From Eutreptiella sp. 'Long Island Sound 2002' (taxonomy: Eukaryota > Euglenozoa > Euglenophyceae > Eutreptiales > Eutreptiaceae), in the NCBI GenBank assembly GCA_964036045.1, contig OZ038392.1:39780806-39844805 (forward strand): 64,000 bases of DNA, written 5' to 3'. The notes under the pieces were generated by a model, which worked only from the letters and a program-made list of their open reading frames with translations, made no database searches and had not been told where the DNA came from. The position numbers and the translations under genes were made by a program. Numbering within the stretch: position 1 is the stretch's first letter; the number at the start of each line of letters is the position of its first letter. This document shows, piece by piece, positions 33,382 to 45,124 of this stretch.

Positions 33382-34642
33382 TATGCATCGAGCAGGAAGT
33401 ATGCAGGTACCCTTGTTATCTAATTATCCTAAGTGGTAGGGACAGGGTTACCGAGGTGGGTCTCCCATGGGCACCCCCCTTGTGTATTGTGAATATGTCA
33501 CATACCGCCCAACCTGATGGGGATCAATGGTTTAGCAGAATGCCTCCCAGTCCACTCCTGCATGGCAGCCCAGGTGGACTTCAAGAATAGGGGAGAGAGA
33601 AACGGGATCAAATCCTCAAGAATATCGGCACACTGTGCATGCATGTGCCCAGTGCAATGGTTCCGCCGTCGGCCCACTGCCTTGCAAAAGGCATGCCCCC
33701 ACAGCTCATCTCCTGAATGTGATGTTGAAGGGCACCCCAAGAAATGTGGGAACCGGTGTGTAGTAAGTGGCGTACAAGTACCAATGGGCTAGGGCGGGTT
33801 GTGTGCACCAACCTGGTGTCACTGTCTCCAGCAGCGTACTGCCCACTGCTGTACTCTTTGTGTGCCGTGGGCAGACATTATGTCTCTATTGGAGGCAGGT
33901 GGGCATTCTCCCATTCTCCTAAATTGACACACATTTCCCCATCTCTGCGAGGCGTTGACTGTGTTCAGGGGCTTGCTGTTCGGGTACAGCATATAGAGCC
34001 AAGTTTATCCATCTCTTAGAGCAAGTGTTGTCAAGGGTGCCGCATAGGTGCATAATTGAGAGCAATTTTGGCAAAATTAAATCATGTTCAGAGCAAGTGT
34101 ACCATGTTTACCAAAGCTTTGGGGGTGCCCTTAGCGCAATGCGCGCGCAGTGCTCGAGAAGTGCAACTATTTGGACGTCTAGCCGTACTAGAAACCCATA
34201 TTTTGTGATACTAGGGGCATCATTGTGGTTTGACAATGACTCCGCCCCGCTCCACTCCCCCCGCTGCCCCCCCCCCCCCCCAGCTTTCTCCCCTATAGCA
34301 GCCCCCAACTCCTACGACCCTGTTGGGGTCCAAAATTGCGACAGGTTGCCCCCCATGTGCCCTGGGTTGCTGGGCAGTTGACAACTGCAAGCCCCAGCGC
34401 TGTGCGCTCAGACGTTTTGTGGCATCATGTGCTGACTAGTCGAGCATCATTGGTTGACCATTTTTGAAATCCCTGTGCCATGCTACCACGGTTAAGAGAC
34501 AGCACAAGGGGTTGTAGCAGATTATGAGGTGCAGCAGCACGTGTCGTTGCCATGCTTCCCCGCAGATGTATTTCCGATCCTCAAACATATTGCTGCGTTG
34601 GAGGGTTGGGGTTCCCTTTGCCCCATCATAACAACTTTCTGC
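33382..34642. other. Intergenic DNA upstream of the methyltransferase gene
   Basis: No intact gene. 33495-33530 reads MSHTAQPDGDQW, faintly like the His-Pro-x-x-Asp-Gly-Gln block of integrases. It carries SINE-like copy 2 and a 15-base C run at 34267. A CTTCCCCGCAG acceptor near 34565 lies about 80 bases before the methyltransferase ATG. Confidence 0.4.
34130..34233 (+). repeat. Interspersed repeat with tRNA-like head, copy 2
   Basis: TTAGCGCAATGCGCGCGC head, then AACTATTTGGACGT, ACTAGAAACCCATA and TTTGTGATACTAGGGGCATC. About 85% alike copy 1 by eye over the last 70 bases. Confidence 0.7.
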
Positions 34643-37600
34643 ATGGAGTCCCAACTGTTGGAGACAAGCCCTGCCCCCAGTGCTTTGGACCTCGGTGGTG
34701 CGGCAGGTGCTCCGGAGCACCCCACAATGCAGACACTGGAAAGTGCCCCAGTGGCGCCCTCGGAGGCAATCATCGAAGGCCGTGTGCTCTACCGCCGGGA
34801 CCTCGGAGGCATCATGTTTGTGCGGCTGGAGGGGCCCTGGGGCAGCGTGCAGGTCGTGTGTGATAGGACTACGCTCTCAGAGGGTGCGTGGGCGCAGTGC
34901 CCATTGCTGGTGCCCGGCAGCCTGGCGCGGTTCACCATCTGCAGCACAGCGTTAAGTTTTCCATGGACAAAGGACCCGGATGTGCCCGACGCCAGCACCG
35001 AGGCTTTGCAAGTCAAACCCACTGTGGACTCGCTGCCCGCCCCTGCCTCTGACCTGATCCGTGAGACAACCGCAGAGCGTGAAACACGATCGTCTCGGAT
35101 TGCGAAAGCGGACCCTCACCGCGTTCCTGAGGTTGATCCTGAGCTTGGTCACCGCGACTGTAACTCTAATTGCAGCCGCAGCTCCGACACTATCCCGGAC
35201 CTCAGCGTGCACAGCGGAGAGCACCAAAGTGCTGCAGGGGCATCAAACGTGCGCCCTGCGGCAGGAGGTCCAGGGCCGCAGGTCGGTGGGCCTGCCGCAG
35301 ACTGCAGGCGGCCCAGCACCGGTGGCGCAACCCCGCCGGAGCCGCCGCCTACCGCCGCGACCGCCACGCAGTCCAGTGCCACCGCCGCGCATCCCCCGTC
35401 CCTGACCGCCCTCACCGTGGACCTCATGGAGTGCCATGCCCATCCCGCGGCCGTCGCTCGGGTGCTGAAGGCCCTGGAGGCCGGGACCCTGAGCCCAGCG
35501 ACGGCCGTCGCCGTCCTCCACTGCAGCCCCGAGGAGCTCGAGCGTCTTCGATCGCTTTCGGGCGCCCCTGCCCACGACAAAGCGACCGCGTTCGCGTACA
35601 AACAGTTGGCGGTGACCATTTCCCGGCGGTTGGCAGGCAATCCCAAACAGAAGCGGCGGCGCCCACACATCCGCTACGCTTACCGCCAGCTTCTGGCGAA
35701 GTTGGCCGCCGTGCAGGCCCACTGGGCGCTGCACCCCCTCCCGGCGCCAGACGACTGTGAGGCTGATGCCCCGCTGGATCCAGTTCATAATTTGGTTGAC
35801 TCCTCCAACGCAGCGCGTGTGCACTACTGTGAGGCGCGCAAGCGGCCGCAGATCGCGTGGGTGCTGGGGCGCGTAGCGGGCATGGTGCCGCCGTCCGGCC
35901 GCGGGTGCACCCTCGTGGACGTGGGCTGCGGGCGTGGGGACCTGGCGGTGAACGCAGCGGTCCGCTTTCCGGAGGCGCAGGTACGTGTGCCGGGGGGTCA
36001 GGGAGGCTGGTCGAGGGTCAACAAGTATTGGTATGTCACTGATGGTTATTGATGGTGTGCCAGGGTCGCCGAGGGTTTTGGAGAAGAGGGGTGGTCGAGG
36101 ATTGACTGGTATAAGGGTCGTTAGGGGTGGTGTCGAGGGTATTGAGGGTTGTGCGTAATCTGATGCATCGTCACCCGTTCCTGGTGCTCAGCATATGTGA
36201 AATCAGTGTGTCAAGTGGCTTTTGTCAAAAGGTATGCTGTCGGCGCCTGGGCACTTTTGGCCTGAAATTGTCTCAGGAAAAGGGTGAACGCTTCTCACCA
36301 GAAGAACCTCAGAGGCCTAGGGGTTGCGATGCCGTGGTTGTGTGCCGTGCGTGCGCTTCAGGGGTAAGCCACCGATCGATGGGATCAAGCCACGTGGGAC
36401 AAATTCCAGAAACGCCGTGTAATGGCTCAAAAAACGTCCCGGCACCACAGAACGTTGCCCTCACCCGAGGTACTTCCAAGAGCAGGGCCGAATGCACTGT
36501 TGTTGTCTCTTCCTCCCTCATCCTCACACCCAAAACAAAACGCTTTCTGTGCCCAGTCAAAGTGCAGCAAAAGAGCCCTCCTGAGGTCCAGCGTTTCTTG
36601 GGCAATGGAGCTGCTCGTGTGCACCACCTGATACCACTGACATCCACCCACCCACCGAACCGTATGGACATGTCCTGTGCCAACTGGATATGGCATATTG
36701 GAGCAGCATCGCTCAGCGCCAAGGGGCATATGGATTTGCCAACCCGTCCCCCACCACAGAATGGGGGGTTACGGGGTGGAGAGACCTGCACCAATGGCCT
36801 GCAGAGGCACGTGTACGGGGGGCGTGCAGGGCCCCTCCGGGAGCTCTGGGGTGCCCACATTTGTCGCAGGTCTATGCCATTGACCCCAACGTGCCCTCCC
36901 TCGATGCCGGAGAGGCCTGGGCGGCCCAGCAGCGGCTGCTCAACATCCACTTCGTGCGTGGGGACGCTCAGGCGCTGCTGGCAGGCCACTTGCCGGGACG
37001 GCTTGGGGCGTCCAGTGGGCCAGTGGTGCTGCTGGGCCTTCACGCGTGCGGGGGCCTGACGGATGCCATCGTCGCCCTCGCCCTGCGGCTGCGGGCGTCC
37101 TTCCTCTGCGTCACGTGCTGCTTCACGTTCCACTCTCATCTGCGCGCGGAAACTGGGTCCACAGACAAGTGGTGGGGCTTGTCTGAGGACGAGGGGCTTA
37201 CCATTTGCAGGTATTCACACCGATTCCGTGGACAGCACACCCTTCCTCTCTCCACGGCACAAATATCCGCAAAGCATGGCCCAGTCGCCTGCACACCTGC
37301 ACATAACCGCCCTCCCTCCCCATGGCTTGCAGTGGGATGCAGGCATGCCTCGCAGCGTGTCAGGAGTACAAATCGGCCGAGCACAGAGGAAGATGCTTGC
37401 ACCTGCCAGCGGGCTGCATTGGTGCATTCACTGACCTGGAGAATCTCGACTAGTGAGGCACTGGATGGGTACTGAATTTCCATCCTCCAGGTTTGTGGGC
37501 AACAAACACACGCCTTTTGCAAGGTCTCCAGAGTGAAAAGACGGCACCGTATCACAAGGCGTTCCCGGATATGAACACCAGATATTGGCATGCGGCGCGG

Positions 37601-39625
37601 ACGGTGCACTGTGGAAAGCAATAACGTATTCCACCCCAAAACTCATGCAGCGCAGCGCAAATTTTACGAAATCGAATGCCGCACAAGCGTTTTGAACCAC
37701 ACTTGGCCCATCAGTTGGCGATCGTGCTGTCACCCAGACATCAGACATGAGGTGCATAGGAACGGACACTGCAATGGAAAGATTTTATGGATTGGTGTTT
37801 GTGGGGGGGGCAGGCGGCAAAGCAACACGTGCTGGACCCCAACAAAACGAACAGTGGTTGCAAAAAAAAAAAACAGAAGGAGTATCAAAGAGGATTGTCA
37901 GGTTGGGAAAATGTGTCCATCAACATGACTCAGGCTGTGTAGTTCAATAAGAGCTGTGTAGTTCAGAGGCATGGGGCAACTTGAATGGCTATCTCTTGCT
38001 CCCGAAACTGGAATTGGACATCCTCATTGACGAGACTACAAACAAATGTTTTCTGTTGGCCTTGGCCAAGGTTATTGAAAAGTGGCACTAAGTATCCCAT
38101 GAGATCCTCCGGTTGGGGGCACATTCGTCCTTTGGGGCTGTGCCTGTGTGTTTCTGTATTGCTTACTTAATAAACCAAGCGATTTTCAGGTCTCTGCAAC
38201 AAAACAGTCTGTCAAACCCCAGGGGGGTCGCATCCAAGAGCCGGCTCGGCCGCCCCCCCTCCCCCCGCGACCTGCTCTCGGGGTTCATTCGATAGCCGTC
38301 AGGCCAACTCATGGCAACAATCAGCACAGAGACAGCTTTCTCTCAGTCATTAGGGAGACTGCCAATGGCCCATTCTGCTCGAGCACTCCAGTGAATTGAT
38401 GCTGCCCTGCCCCCTCCAATGTCATTCCGTTTAGGCTGGCAGAAATGCAAGGAGACGATGCAGTCATGCAGAAGGCCATGCACTGCATTAACGCCCTGCG
38501 ACTGAACCGCGTCAGAGATCAGGTGAACACCACTGCCCCAAGTGATATTTGCCCTCAAAGAAACGGCTTGGTCTGCGACGAGGGCGTTCCATTGCATCTG
38601 GGGTGGGATTGTTTTGGCTGACATCAGTGGTCCCCAGGCTTGCCTCCAAAGCAAGTGTCCGAAGAACAGAGACTGCGTGCAAGGAATAGCAACAACTGAT
38701 ATACGTCATCATATGTACCGTGCTGCCATGGAAGTACAAGGCGCCGCTGCGGTTGTAGAATGCCTCCAGGACACATGACACAAAAAGTTTGTTGCGTAGC
38801 GAACGTATAAACTGGCACAAGGTAGATTTCGATTGTTTCCTTGTAAAGGGCACTGTAGCCCGGTCAATGTGAGGTGTCCCCTTTTAGATATGGACCTCAT
38901 GCCACACGGTCCAGCCCAGAAACAACGCATCCTGTCGTTGCACAAGAGCGCCAAGCAAAATGTAAATAGGTCACAGCGTGCATTACAGCTTGCAGCAGGC
39001 AGCGTCCTGAGAAGATTGGTGTGCATCCTCAAGGGACGGGGCACGGGCAAAAAATGCATGGCAATGGCAATTCAGCAGCAGTGACACAAGTAAGAGGTCG
39101 CAGAATCAAGCAGCATACACTCATCACGATTCCCAGCATGCCAAATGCAACCTGCAATAAAGCAGCTTGCACCAGGTGACATTCTTTTACCATGTTTAAG
39201 CGCCATTCGCTGACACCCGGCTGTCCCTAGTCAGCAGCCTGCAGGACGGCAGCGTGCAGTGCGTAGCATCCTACACAGGGCGTGCAATGAACAGCCTGCT
39301 TGTGATCCCGCGGTACACACGAGTTTGGCGCGACTGCATATTTGAAGGTTTCGGAAAGATTCAAGAGTTCTATTTGCCGGCGCTGTGGGTGGTGCATAGA
39401 AATTCAAAGGAAAGAGAACTGAAGTATGCATTCTGGTCGGTTTCTATGGGTCATTCGCAGGGTGAGAGCCGAATCGGCACAGACGTGACGTTTCTCGGCC
39501 TTGTTTGTGTGCAGGTTCCTGGTGACGCCACTGAGGTCGCATGGGATTGCCGAATCCTGACGTTTCCCGCTGAAATGTCGCCGAAAAACCAAGTCCTTTG
39601 GGGTCGTTGTAGCGGTGATCCTTGA
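34643..39625 (+). CDS. OB-fold plus METTL25/RRNAD1-type (Methyltransf_32) methyltransferase, four exons
   Basis: Exons 34643-35980, 36870-37210, 38435-38522 and 39515-39625 splice in frame (phases 0, 2, 0) to 625 residues. Residues about 43-115 (EGRVLYRRDLGGIMFVRLEG, then WGSVQVVCD) look like the anticodon-binding OB fold of aminoacyl-tRNA synthetases. A Pro/Ala-rich linker follows, then a helical region. The SAM-binding motif TLVDVGCGRGDLAVNAA ends exon 1. Exon 2 gives YAIDPNVPSL, GLHACGGLTDAI and CVTCCF. Exon 3 gives RLAEM and KAMHCINALRL. Exon 4 gives LTFPAEMSPKNQVLWG. This order of motifs is that of METTL25, RRNAD1 and GSTCD relatives. The OB domain suggests an RNA, perhaps tRNA, substrate, which is an inference. 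The ATG used is the first in frame; the frame is open 38 codons upstream with no ATG. Confidence 0.82.
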
Positions 39626-39885
39626 GCACCCCGGTCCGCACGTCCGCGGGAGGGCAAGTGACCCCATGCGTACCCACGACGGATTGCCTGATCATCGTAC
39701 CACAGCCGACGGATTGACGGCCACGGAAACAGGGCAGGGGCAGACCCTCCACCAGAGCTGCCCCCTGACCCTGCGCAATGCCGCCAACCCAGTGACCTCG
39801 GCCTCAACCCTATGCCACACTGTCCCCCACCCACACTTTGCACCGACCATCTGCCCCCCACCCCCCACCCCACCGCCCCCTTACA

Positions 39886-40211
39886 GGAGGGGGGAAATTT
39901 CGGAGGGGAGAATTTCGCAGGGGAAATTTCGCTGTTGAGAAAAGTGGCGAAATTTTCGGGGCGTTTGGCCAACAACTTCACTGCAAATTCAGATGCAGGT
40001 GGATCCGGAGCCCACCAGGAAATATCAGGAACCATCCCAAACACACCAGGAAATATCAGGAACCATCCCAAACACACCAGGAAATATCAGGAACCATCCA
40101 GAGCCCACCAGGAAATGACAGCAAGCTTCAGGATCCCTGGAGGTGGCGAAATTTTCCCCTTCCGAAATTATCCCCGTCGAAATTGTCCCCTGCCCCCCCC
40201 CCCCCCCCCCC
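39886..40211. mobile_element. Foldback element with iterated AATTTCG arms and C/G-tract ends
   Basis: The left arm repeats GGGGRRAATTTCG three times after a G run (39886-39931). The right arm repeats the inverse, CGAAATTNTCCCC, and ends in an 18-base C run (40145-40211). Between them, 40012-40117 holds about 3.5 copies of a 31-bp tandem repeat containing CACCAGGAAATATCAGGAAC. It lies just downstream of the methyltransferase stop. No coding sequence. Confidence 0.6.
40012..40117. repeat. 31-bp tandem repeat, about 3.5 copies
   Basis: Unit CACCAGGAAATATCAGGAAC followed by CATCCCAAACA. The last unit is truncated and diverged. Confidence 0.92.
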
Positions 40212-42920
40212 GTATTGATCTGCATTTATCTAGGCTACACATTCAGTGTGGTCTGCGGTGTCAGCGTCAGCACATGATTTCGTGCATTAGGGCCCGTTTT
40301 GTTTCCATCCGTTTGTCCTTTTTTTGGTGGTGATGCACTGACAGTCCATCTGGCAACGGACGTAGCAGTGGGCGGTGGCAAGAAGAGGGCAGAAAGTGGT
40401 AGCCGCATTGGCAGTCGTGATCGACCTTCAGCCCAAGCCCTAACCCCGCCCCTCCCAGAGGGCCTCCTTGATGGGCACAGCGGCCTGCAGTGCCCCGCTC
40501 TCTTCTTGTGCGAAGGAAGGGGGTTGTGCTGGTTGAGTGCCCCCGTCGTGTGTGTGTGTGTGTGTGTGTGTGAGCACAGGGACTGCAGCCAGGCTCCAGC
40601 CTTCCACTCCTCCTTGTCTACTCGTGTGGGAGCATGGGCATGGCGCTCACTTCGCGCCACCAGTGCCCCTCCCGTGTGTATGCACAGGCAGCGCAGGAAT
40701 GAGCGCAGTTTATATATCGGGATATTTCTGGCAGCAGTCGCTCCTGCCTGGGGGGGTACCCAAGCCCCGTACTTGGGCACGAATCAGTTACGATTGTTGT
40801 TTGTAGCTCCTGTTTGAGCTCAGAACCGGGGCAAGGATCAGGATCTGATAACAAGACACCCTCTGGACCATCAGCGTCATGTGATGAGCACAGTCTAAAC
40901 ATCATTCAGGCCGAGCAGAGCAAAGTCACTGGTTGTACCATGGAGCACTGGCACCATCCTCAGCAGTAAAGATTTGTGTTGCCCTGCCGACCGCCATAAA
41001 TCAGAAAATGCATGGCGAGCATGATGCAGTGTCTGGTGGTGAGTGGGATGGCAGCCAAGCGGGGATGAAACTGTGTGTAGGCGCCAGGAGGGGAGGGGGG
41101 GGGCACGGTTTTCAGGAAGCGCAGCAGCTCAGCACAGAGATACGGGTGCTGGTGTGGGGGGCGCGCTGCAGCGAGGCTGATAGCAAGGAGAGAGGTCAGG
41201 TGGACGTGGTGGGGATGGTGCATAGGGCATGACAGGCACGGTAAACCGGTACCCAGCGAAGTGTAAGAAAAGTGCACCCCGAAGCGAACAGAGTGCGGAA
41301 AGATGGAATGGTTGGATCTTGGAAAATAGCCATTCAGCACCAGAACCATTGTCTATTGTGACGTGCAAATGTTTTTGGACTGGAATACCTCTCCCACTTT
41401 CCCGACAACCGTCCTTGATGGGAACCACCCTTTTGGGGGTGATATAAGCCCCCCCTTTTGGGGGTCGATAACACCCTCCCTTTGGGGATAGAACCCACCA
41501 TGCAGAGGTAGCAAATGCGCCCCATCCTTTGAGGGATAACCCCAAACCCCCGCCTGCGCCCCCCCCCCCCCCGCCCCCAAAACACACACACCGACCCCCG
41601 CCCAAAGACCTTCAAGAGGGCACAAGCCAAAAAGACCATAAGGCACATGCACCAACAAGAGCCACCCCAAAAAACATGCTCGCAGTACTCAATGTATTAC
41701 AAATTGTGATGACCAATGGACAAGAGATATAAAGCAAACGGAAGTGGGATTGTGGACCTCTGCCTAGATGAGCCAACCATCATCCTATCGCATGGGAGCA
41801 TTGTACGTTTTGTTTTGTGGTGGGTGGTGTAGACAGATGCTGCACATGCGCCAGTCAGTCGGTCAATTTGGACCTGTTGTGTACGAAAAGTGAATTTTAG
41901 GGGTAATATGGAGACTCGGACAATCGTGCCTTGCCCTAATTTTGGTTTTTTGACGCGACAAAAGCATTTCCATCCTCAGCTTCCTGCAATGCCCACATTT
42001 GACTGGAGCTAGGGGTGGGAAAATACTGCCCTTATTTTTGTTGACCGCTGCTGAAACGAGCAAGTGCAGAAAACTGCAAAAATGGCCACCCTACAGGTTG
42101 CAATTTGTATATCACTGTCGATTTGTTTCTGACATCTTTTTTTGCAATTGGGCACTGAGCAATGGAGCAATACAAAGGGGTTGCTATTGGTGGGTCTATG
42201 TTGACACAAAACGCTACTACGTATCCGATATCCATGGTGAGCCTCATCGGGCTTGTTTCTGCCGTCTCCGTGCCTTTCTGCCAATTCAAGGACAAGATTT
42301 TTCGCATGTGTCGCCTGTCTGGAATCCCCCCCTGTGGATGGCCAAAAGTAAGGTGGCACTGAGTGACCTGTACAAGCTGGATATTTCAGTGGAGCGGGCC
42401 TGGCTTTGCCTGTGTTTTCTTGAAGTACAGGTTGACTGCCATGGGCAACACATTGATTGGGAGATGACAAACAAGGTTTTGCTGTCATTTCTCACTGACT
42501 GTCCGCCGACACACGTCAGTCTATAAGCCACATGTTGCAGAAGTCCCAACCCCCTCGCATTGCATGGTACTAGCCAATGCACAGGCCACTGTATCCAGCA
42601 AATATGTGGTGGCATCACGGGGGGCGACTCCACAGGTCCCAAGACGCTCACTACCCCCCTCCAGCAAACAGTTGGTTGTCAAGAGTGCCGGCCTCAGGAG
42701 TCCATGGGCGCCAAAGGCGCCCGACGCTCCACGGGCACCAAAGGCGCCCGAAGGAAATTTGTGTCCATTTTGCACCCCAACACTATCCTTAAACCCAACC
42801 CTGACCCTAATGCCCACCCCAACCCTAATCAAGACTAAATATTGGGACCGAGCTGGTGGGGTAGTGCCTATGCTTTTGTGCGTACTAGGGTGGAGGAAAG
42901 TCAATTGGTTGGGGGATGGC
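40212..42920. other. Intergenic DNA, one weak ORF
   Basis: Includes (GT)n at about 40546-40571, repeated CCCTTTTGGGGGT blocks at 41428-41490 and a C run at 41560. A 175-codon + ORF (41999-42526) contains CYWWVYVDTKRYYVSDIHG and LLSFLTDCPPTHVS. It has no recognisable domain and overlaps a 159-codon antisense ORF, so I do not call it a gene. 42612-42760 carries a repeat shared with 61675-61800. Confidence 0.35.
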
Positions 42921-43740
42921 GATTGAGGGTTGCATGCATGTTGTTGTGTGTTTCGTATTCCTCTCCCCTCATTTTGCATTGGCAACTGGTTTTCGCTTCA
43001 TCGTGATGCCATTATTGCATGAATGTCACTGAATGTTTTGTTTTCCCCTCCCTCCTTTTGAGTTTGCAAATGGCTTTCGCTTCACCGCGATCCCATTATT
43101 GCACGAATTGCACTGTCTGTTTTGTATTCCCCTCCCCTTTTATGTGTTTGCAAATGGCTTTCGCTTCACCGCGATCCCATTCATTTTCCACTGCATGAGT
43201 TCCAACGTTTGCTCTTGTGCGTGATAGGTAGATAGAGAAGTTAAAAAGTCCGCCTTGTGTCATTGTGTGTTCAGTGTTCCCCTAACCACCAGATATGTGC
43301 TCCCGTGCGTCAGGTAGGTTAATGATGTTGCATGTATGTCATTGATTGACTGTAGGTTAATGATGGCGATTGACGGTTGCATGCATGTGGTTGTGTGTTC
43401 CGTAATCCCTCCCCTCTTTTTGCCTTGGCAATTGGATTTTGCTTCACCGCGATCCTATTATTGCATGAATGTCACTGAATGTTTTGTCTTCCCCTCCCTC
43501 CTTTTGAGTTTGCAAATGGCTTTCGCTTCACTGCGATCCCATTATTGCACGAATTGCACTGTTTGATTTGTATTCCCCTCCCCCTTTCTGTGTTTGCAAA
43601 TGGCTTTCGCTTCACCGCGATCCCATTCATTTTCGACTTCATGAGTTCCAACATTTGCTCTTGTGCGTGATAGGTAGATAAAAAAGTTAAAAAGTCCGCC
43701 TTGTGTTGTGTCATTGTGTGTTCGGTGTTCCCCTATTCAA
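42921..43740. repeat. 446-bp tandem duplication
   Basis: The block from GATTGAGGGTTGCATGCATG (42921) to about 43295 recurs at 43369-43740 with about 90% identity by eye. The offset is 446 bp where measured, from GAATGTCACTGAATG at 43021 to 43467. Each copy contains two or three instances of GGCTTTCGCTTCACCGCGAT. The same 20-mer recurs singly, with small changes, near 43974, 44633 and 44961. Confidence 0.85.
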
Positions 43741-44008
43741 CGGATATTTGCTTGTGTGTGTCGGGTAGGTGAATAATGGTTGCATGTACACAGAGGATTT
43801 TGTTGTCATTGATTGAGAGTAGGTTAATGATGGTTGCATGTATGTATAAGGGAGTTTGCTGCGTGACAAAATATTGCAAGGTAGTTGTTGTGTGTTTTGT
43901 GTGGCTTGTGTGTCACAATTGCATTGCATGCATGTTCTTTTACAGGGGATTTTGTTATTTCTTTTTCAACGGCTTCCGCTTCACCGCGGTCCCGGCATCA
44001 TTTACGAT

Positions 44009-44584
44009 ATGACTCACAGTGCCGACGTGGTGCTTCGTCACTTACGAGGTCTTCTTTGGCTTTTGTTGGTTGTAGACGTCGTCCTTCTTTGGCCAGTGGA
44101 TGTTTTAAGTGCCCAAGGTTATGCCAAAGTTCATATTTACGGGGGGCGTCGCCCTGTTTGCACTCCGGCGTGTGGTTGTGGTGCGCATCGATGGCGGAGA
44201 AAGCCTTCTCGCAGAAGATTTTTCCGTTGCCTCGTGCCAGGAACAACAAGGCAATGGTTGCAAAGCGATGGCGCTTTCTTCTTGTGTGGTTGTGGGCATT
44301 GCCATTCGCAAAAGCGCCTTCCCCATCATGTACGGCTTGCGCATCGACGGTGTAGACGGAGAACAAGGAGTAGAGCATTAATGCGGCGCCATCGGTGGAG
44401 AGCTGTCTTGATGTCCTGGCTTTTACTGATCATTGTTGCTGTTGCTTTGGCGGCTACCATGGTGGGGTGGGCGGCTGTTGTGGCCTCTTCTTTGAACCAT
44501 ACTATGCATGCTTTGAATGGGAGTGCCACGCCTTGTGAAGACGACCATGTCACCAAAAGAATTCGCCCTAATCCGAGCAACTAG
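44009..44584 (+). CDS. Putative small membrane protein, low confidence
   Basis: A 191-codon ORF starting at ATG 44009, after the last CTTCACCGCGGTCCC motif. It has two hydrophobic segments, LLWLLLVVDVVLLWPVDVL near the start and SWLLLIIVAVALAATMVGWA near the end, separated by a Cys/Arg-rich region. Other frames are open across most of the same stretch, one of them 90 codons from 44109, so the frame is not certain. No family recognised. Confidence 0.25.
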   Translation: MTHSADVVLRHLRGLLWLLLVVDVVLLWPVDVLSAQGYAKVHIYGGRRPVCTPACGCGAHRWRRKPSRRRFFRCLVPGTTRQWLQSDGAFFLCGCGHCHSQKRLPHHVRLAHRRCRRRTRSRALMRRHRWRAVLMSWLLLIIVAVALAATMVGWAAVVASSLNHTMHALNGSATPCEDDHVTKRIRPNPSN

Positions 44585-45124
44585 AGGTTGATCCTCTATC
44601 CAACGTCCTAATTTTGAATGTTTTGGTATTTGGCTTTCGCTTCATCGCGATCCCATCAATTACCTCCAATGTGCCTGTCCATTTCACCGCAATCAATCAA
44701 TGCCCGACGTGGCCGGTACCTTTTTGACCGTATTTTGAATTTCGCTTTGTGCCATTCCGCCATATCCCATTAATTTGTGCCACGTGAGTTGGAAAAAAAT
44801 TCGCGTGAATTTTTTTTCCTGCCCCCCACGTCGCCCTTAGCTTACTGCATACGTTGTGTTGTTTTGGACCACGTTTATCCTAACCTTGAAGCGAGCAACG
44901 TAACCCCGTACTCCACTCGGAATGAATGTGCTCCCCAAGCTTCGTGTTGACGTCTGCGCTCGGCTTTCGCTTCACCGCGATCCCGTTTTTCTTTCTCTTG
45001 TTATGAGCAAATCGATGCATATGTACAAAGCATTGTACTTCCTGCCACATACCTGTACCAAAAAATTGATGTCTCTATCCGGCTATTGTGTGCCTGTCAA
45101 GTGTTGCATGTTCCTTGTTTCACG
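44585..45124. other. Intergenic DNA, no gene seen
   Basis: AT-richer DNA with two single copies of the CTTTCGCTTCA(C/T)CGCGATCCC motif. Confidence 0.35.

Noticed and set aside
37330-37440. Exon after a TGGCTTGCAG acceptor as third exon of the methyltransferase gene
   Set aside because: It is open in the right phase, but the peptide lacks the family motifs. The exon at 38435-38522 gives RLAEM and KAMHCINALRL exactly where expected.
41999-42526. 175-codon + strand ORF
   Set aside because: No domain, no splice or composition support, and a similar-sized ORF overlaps it on the other strand.
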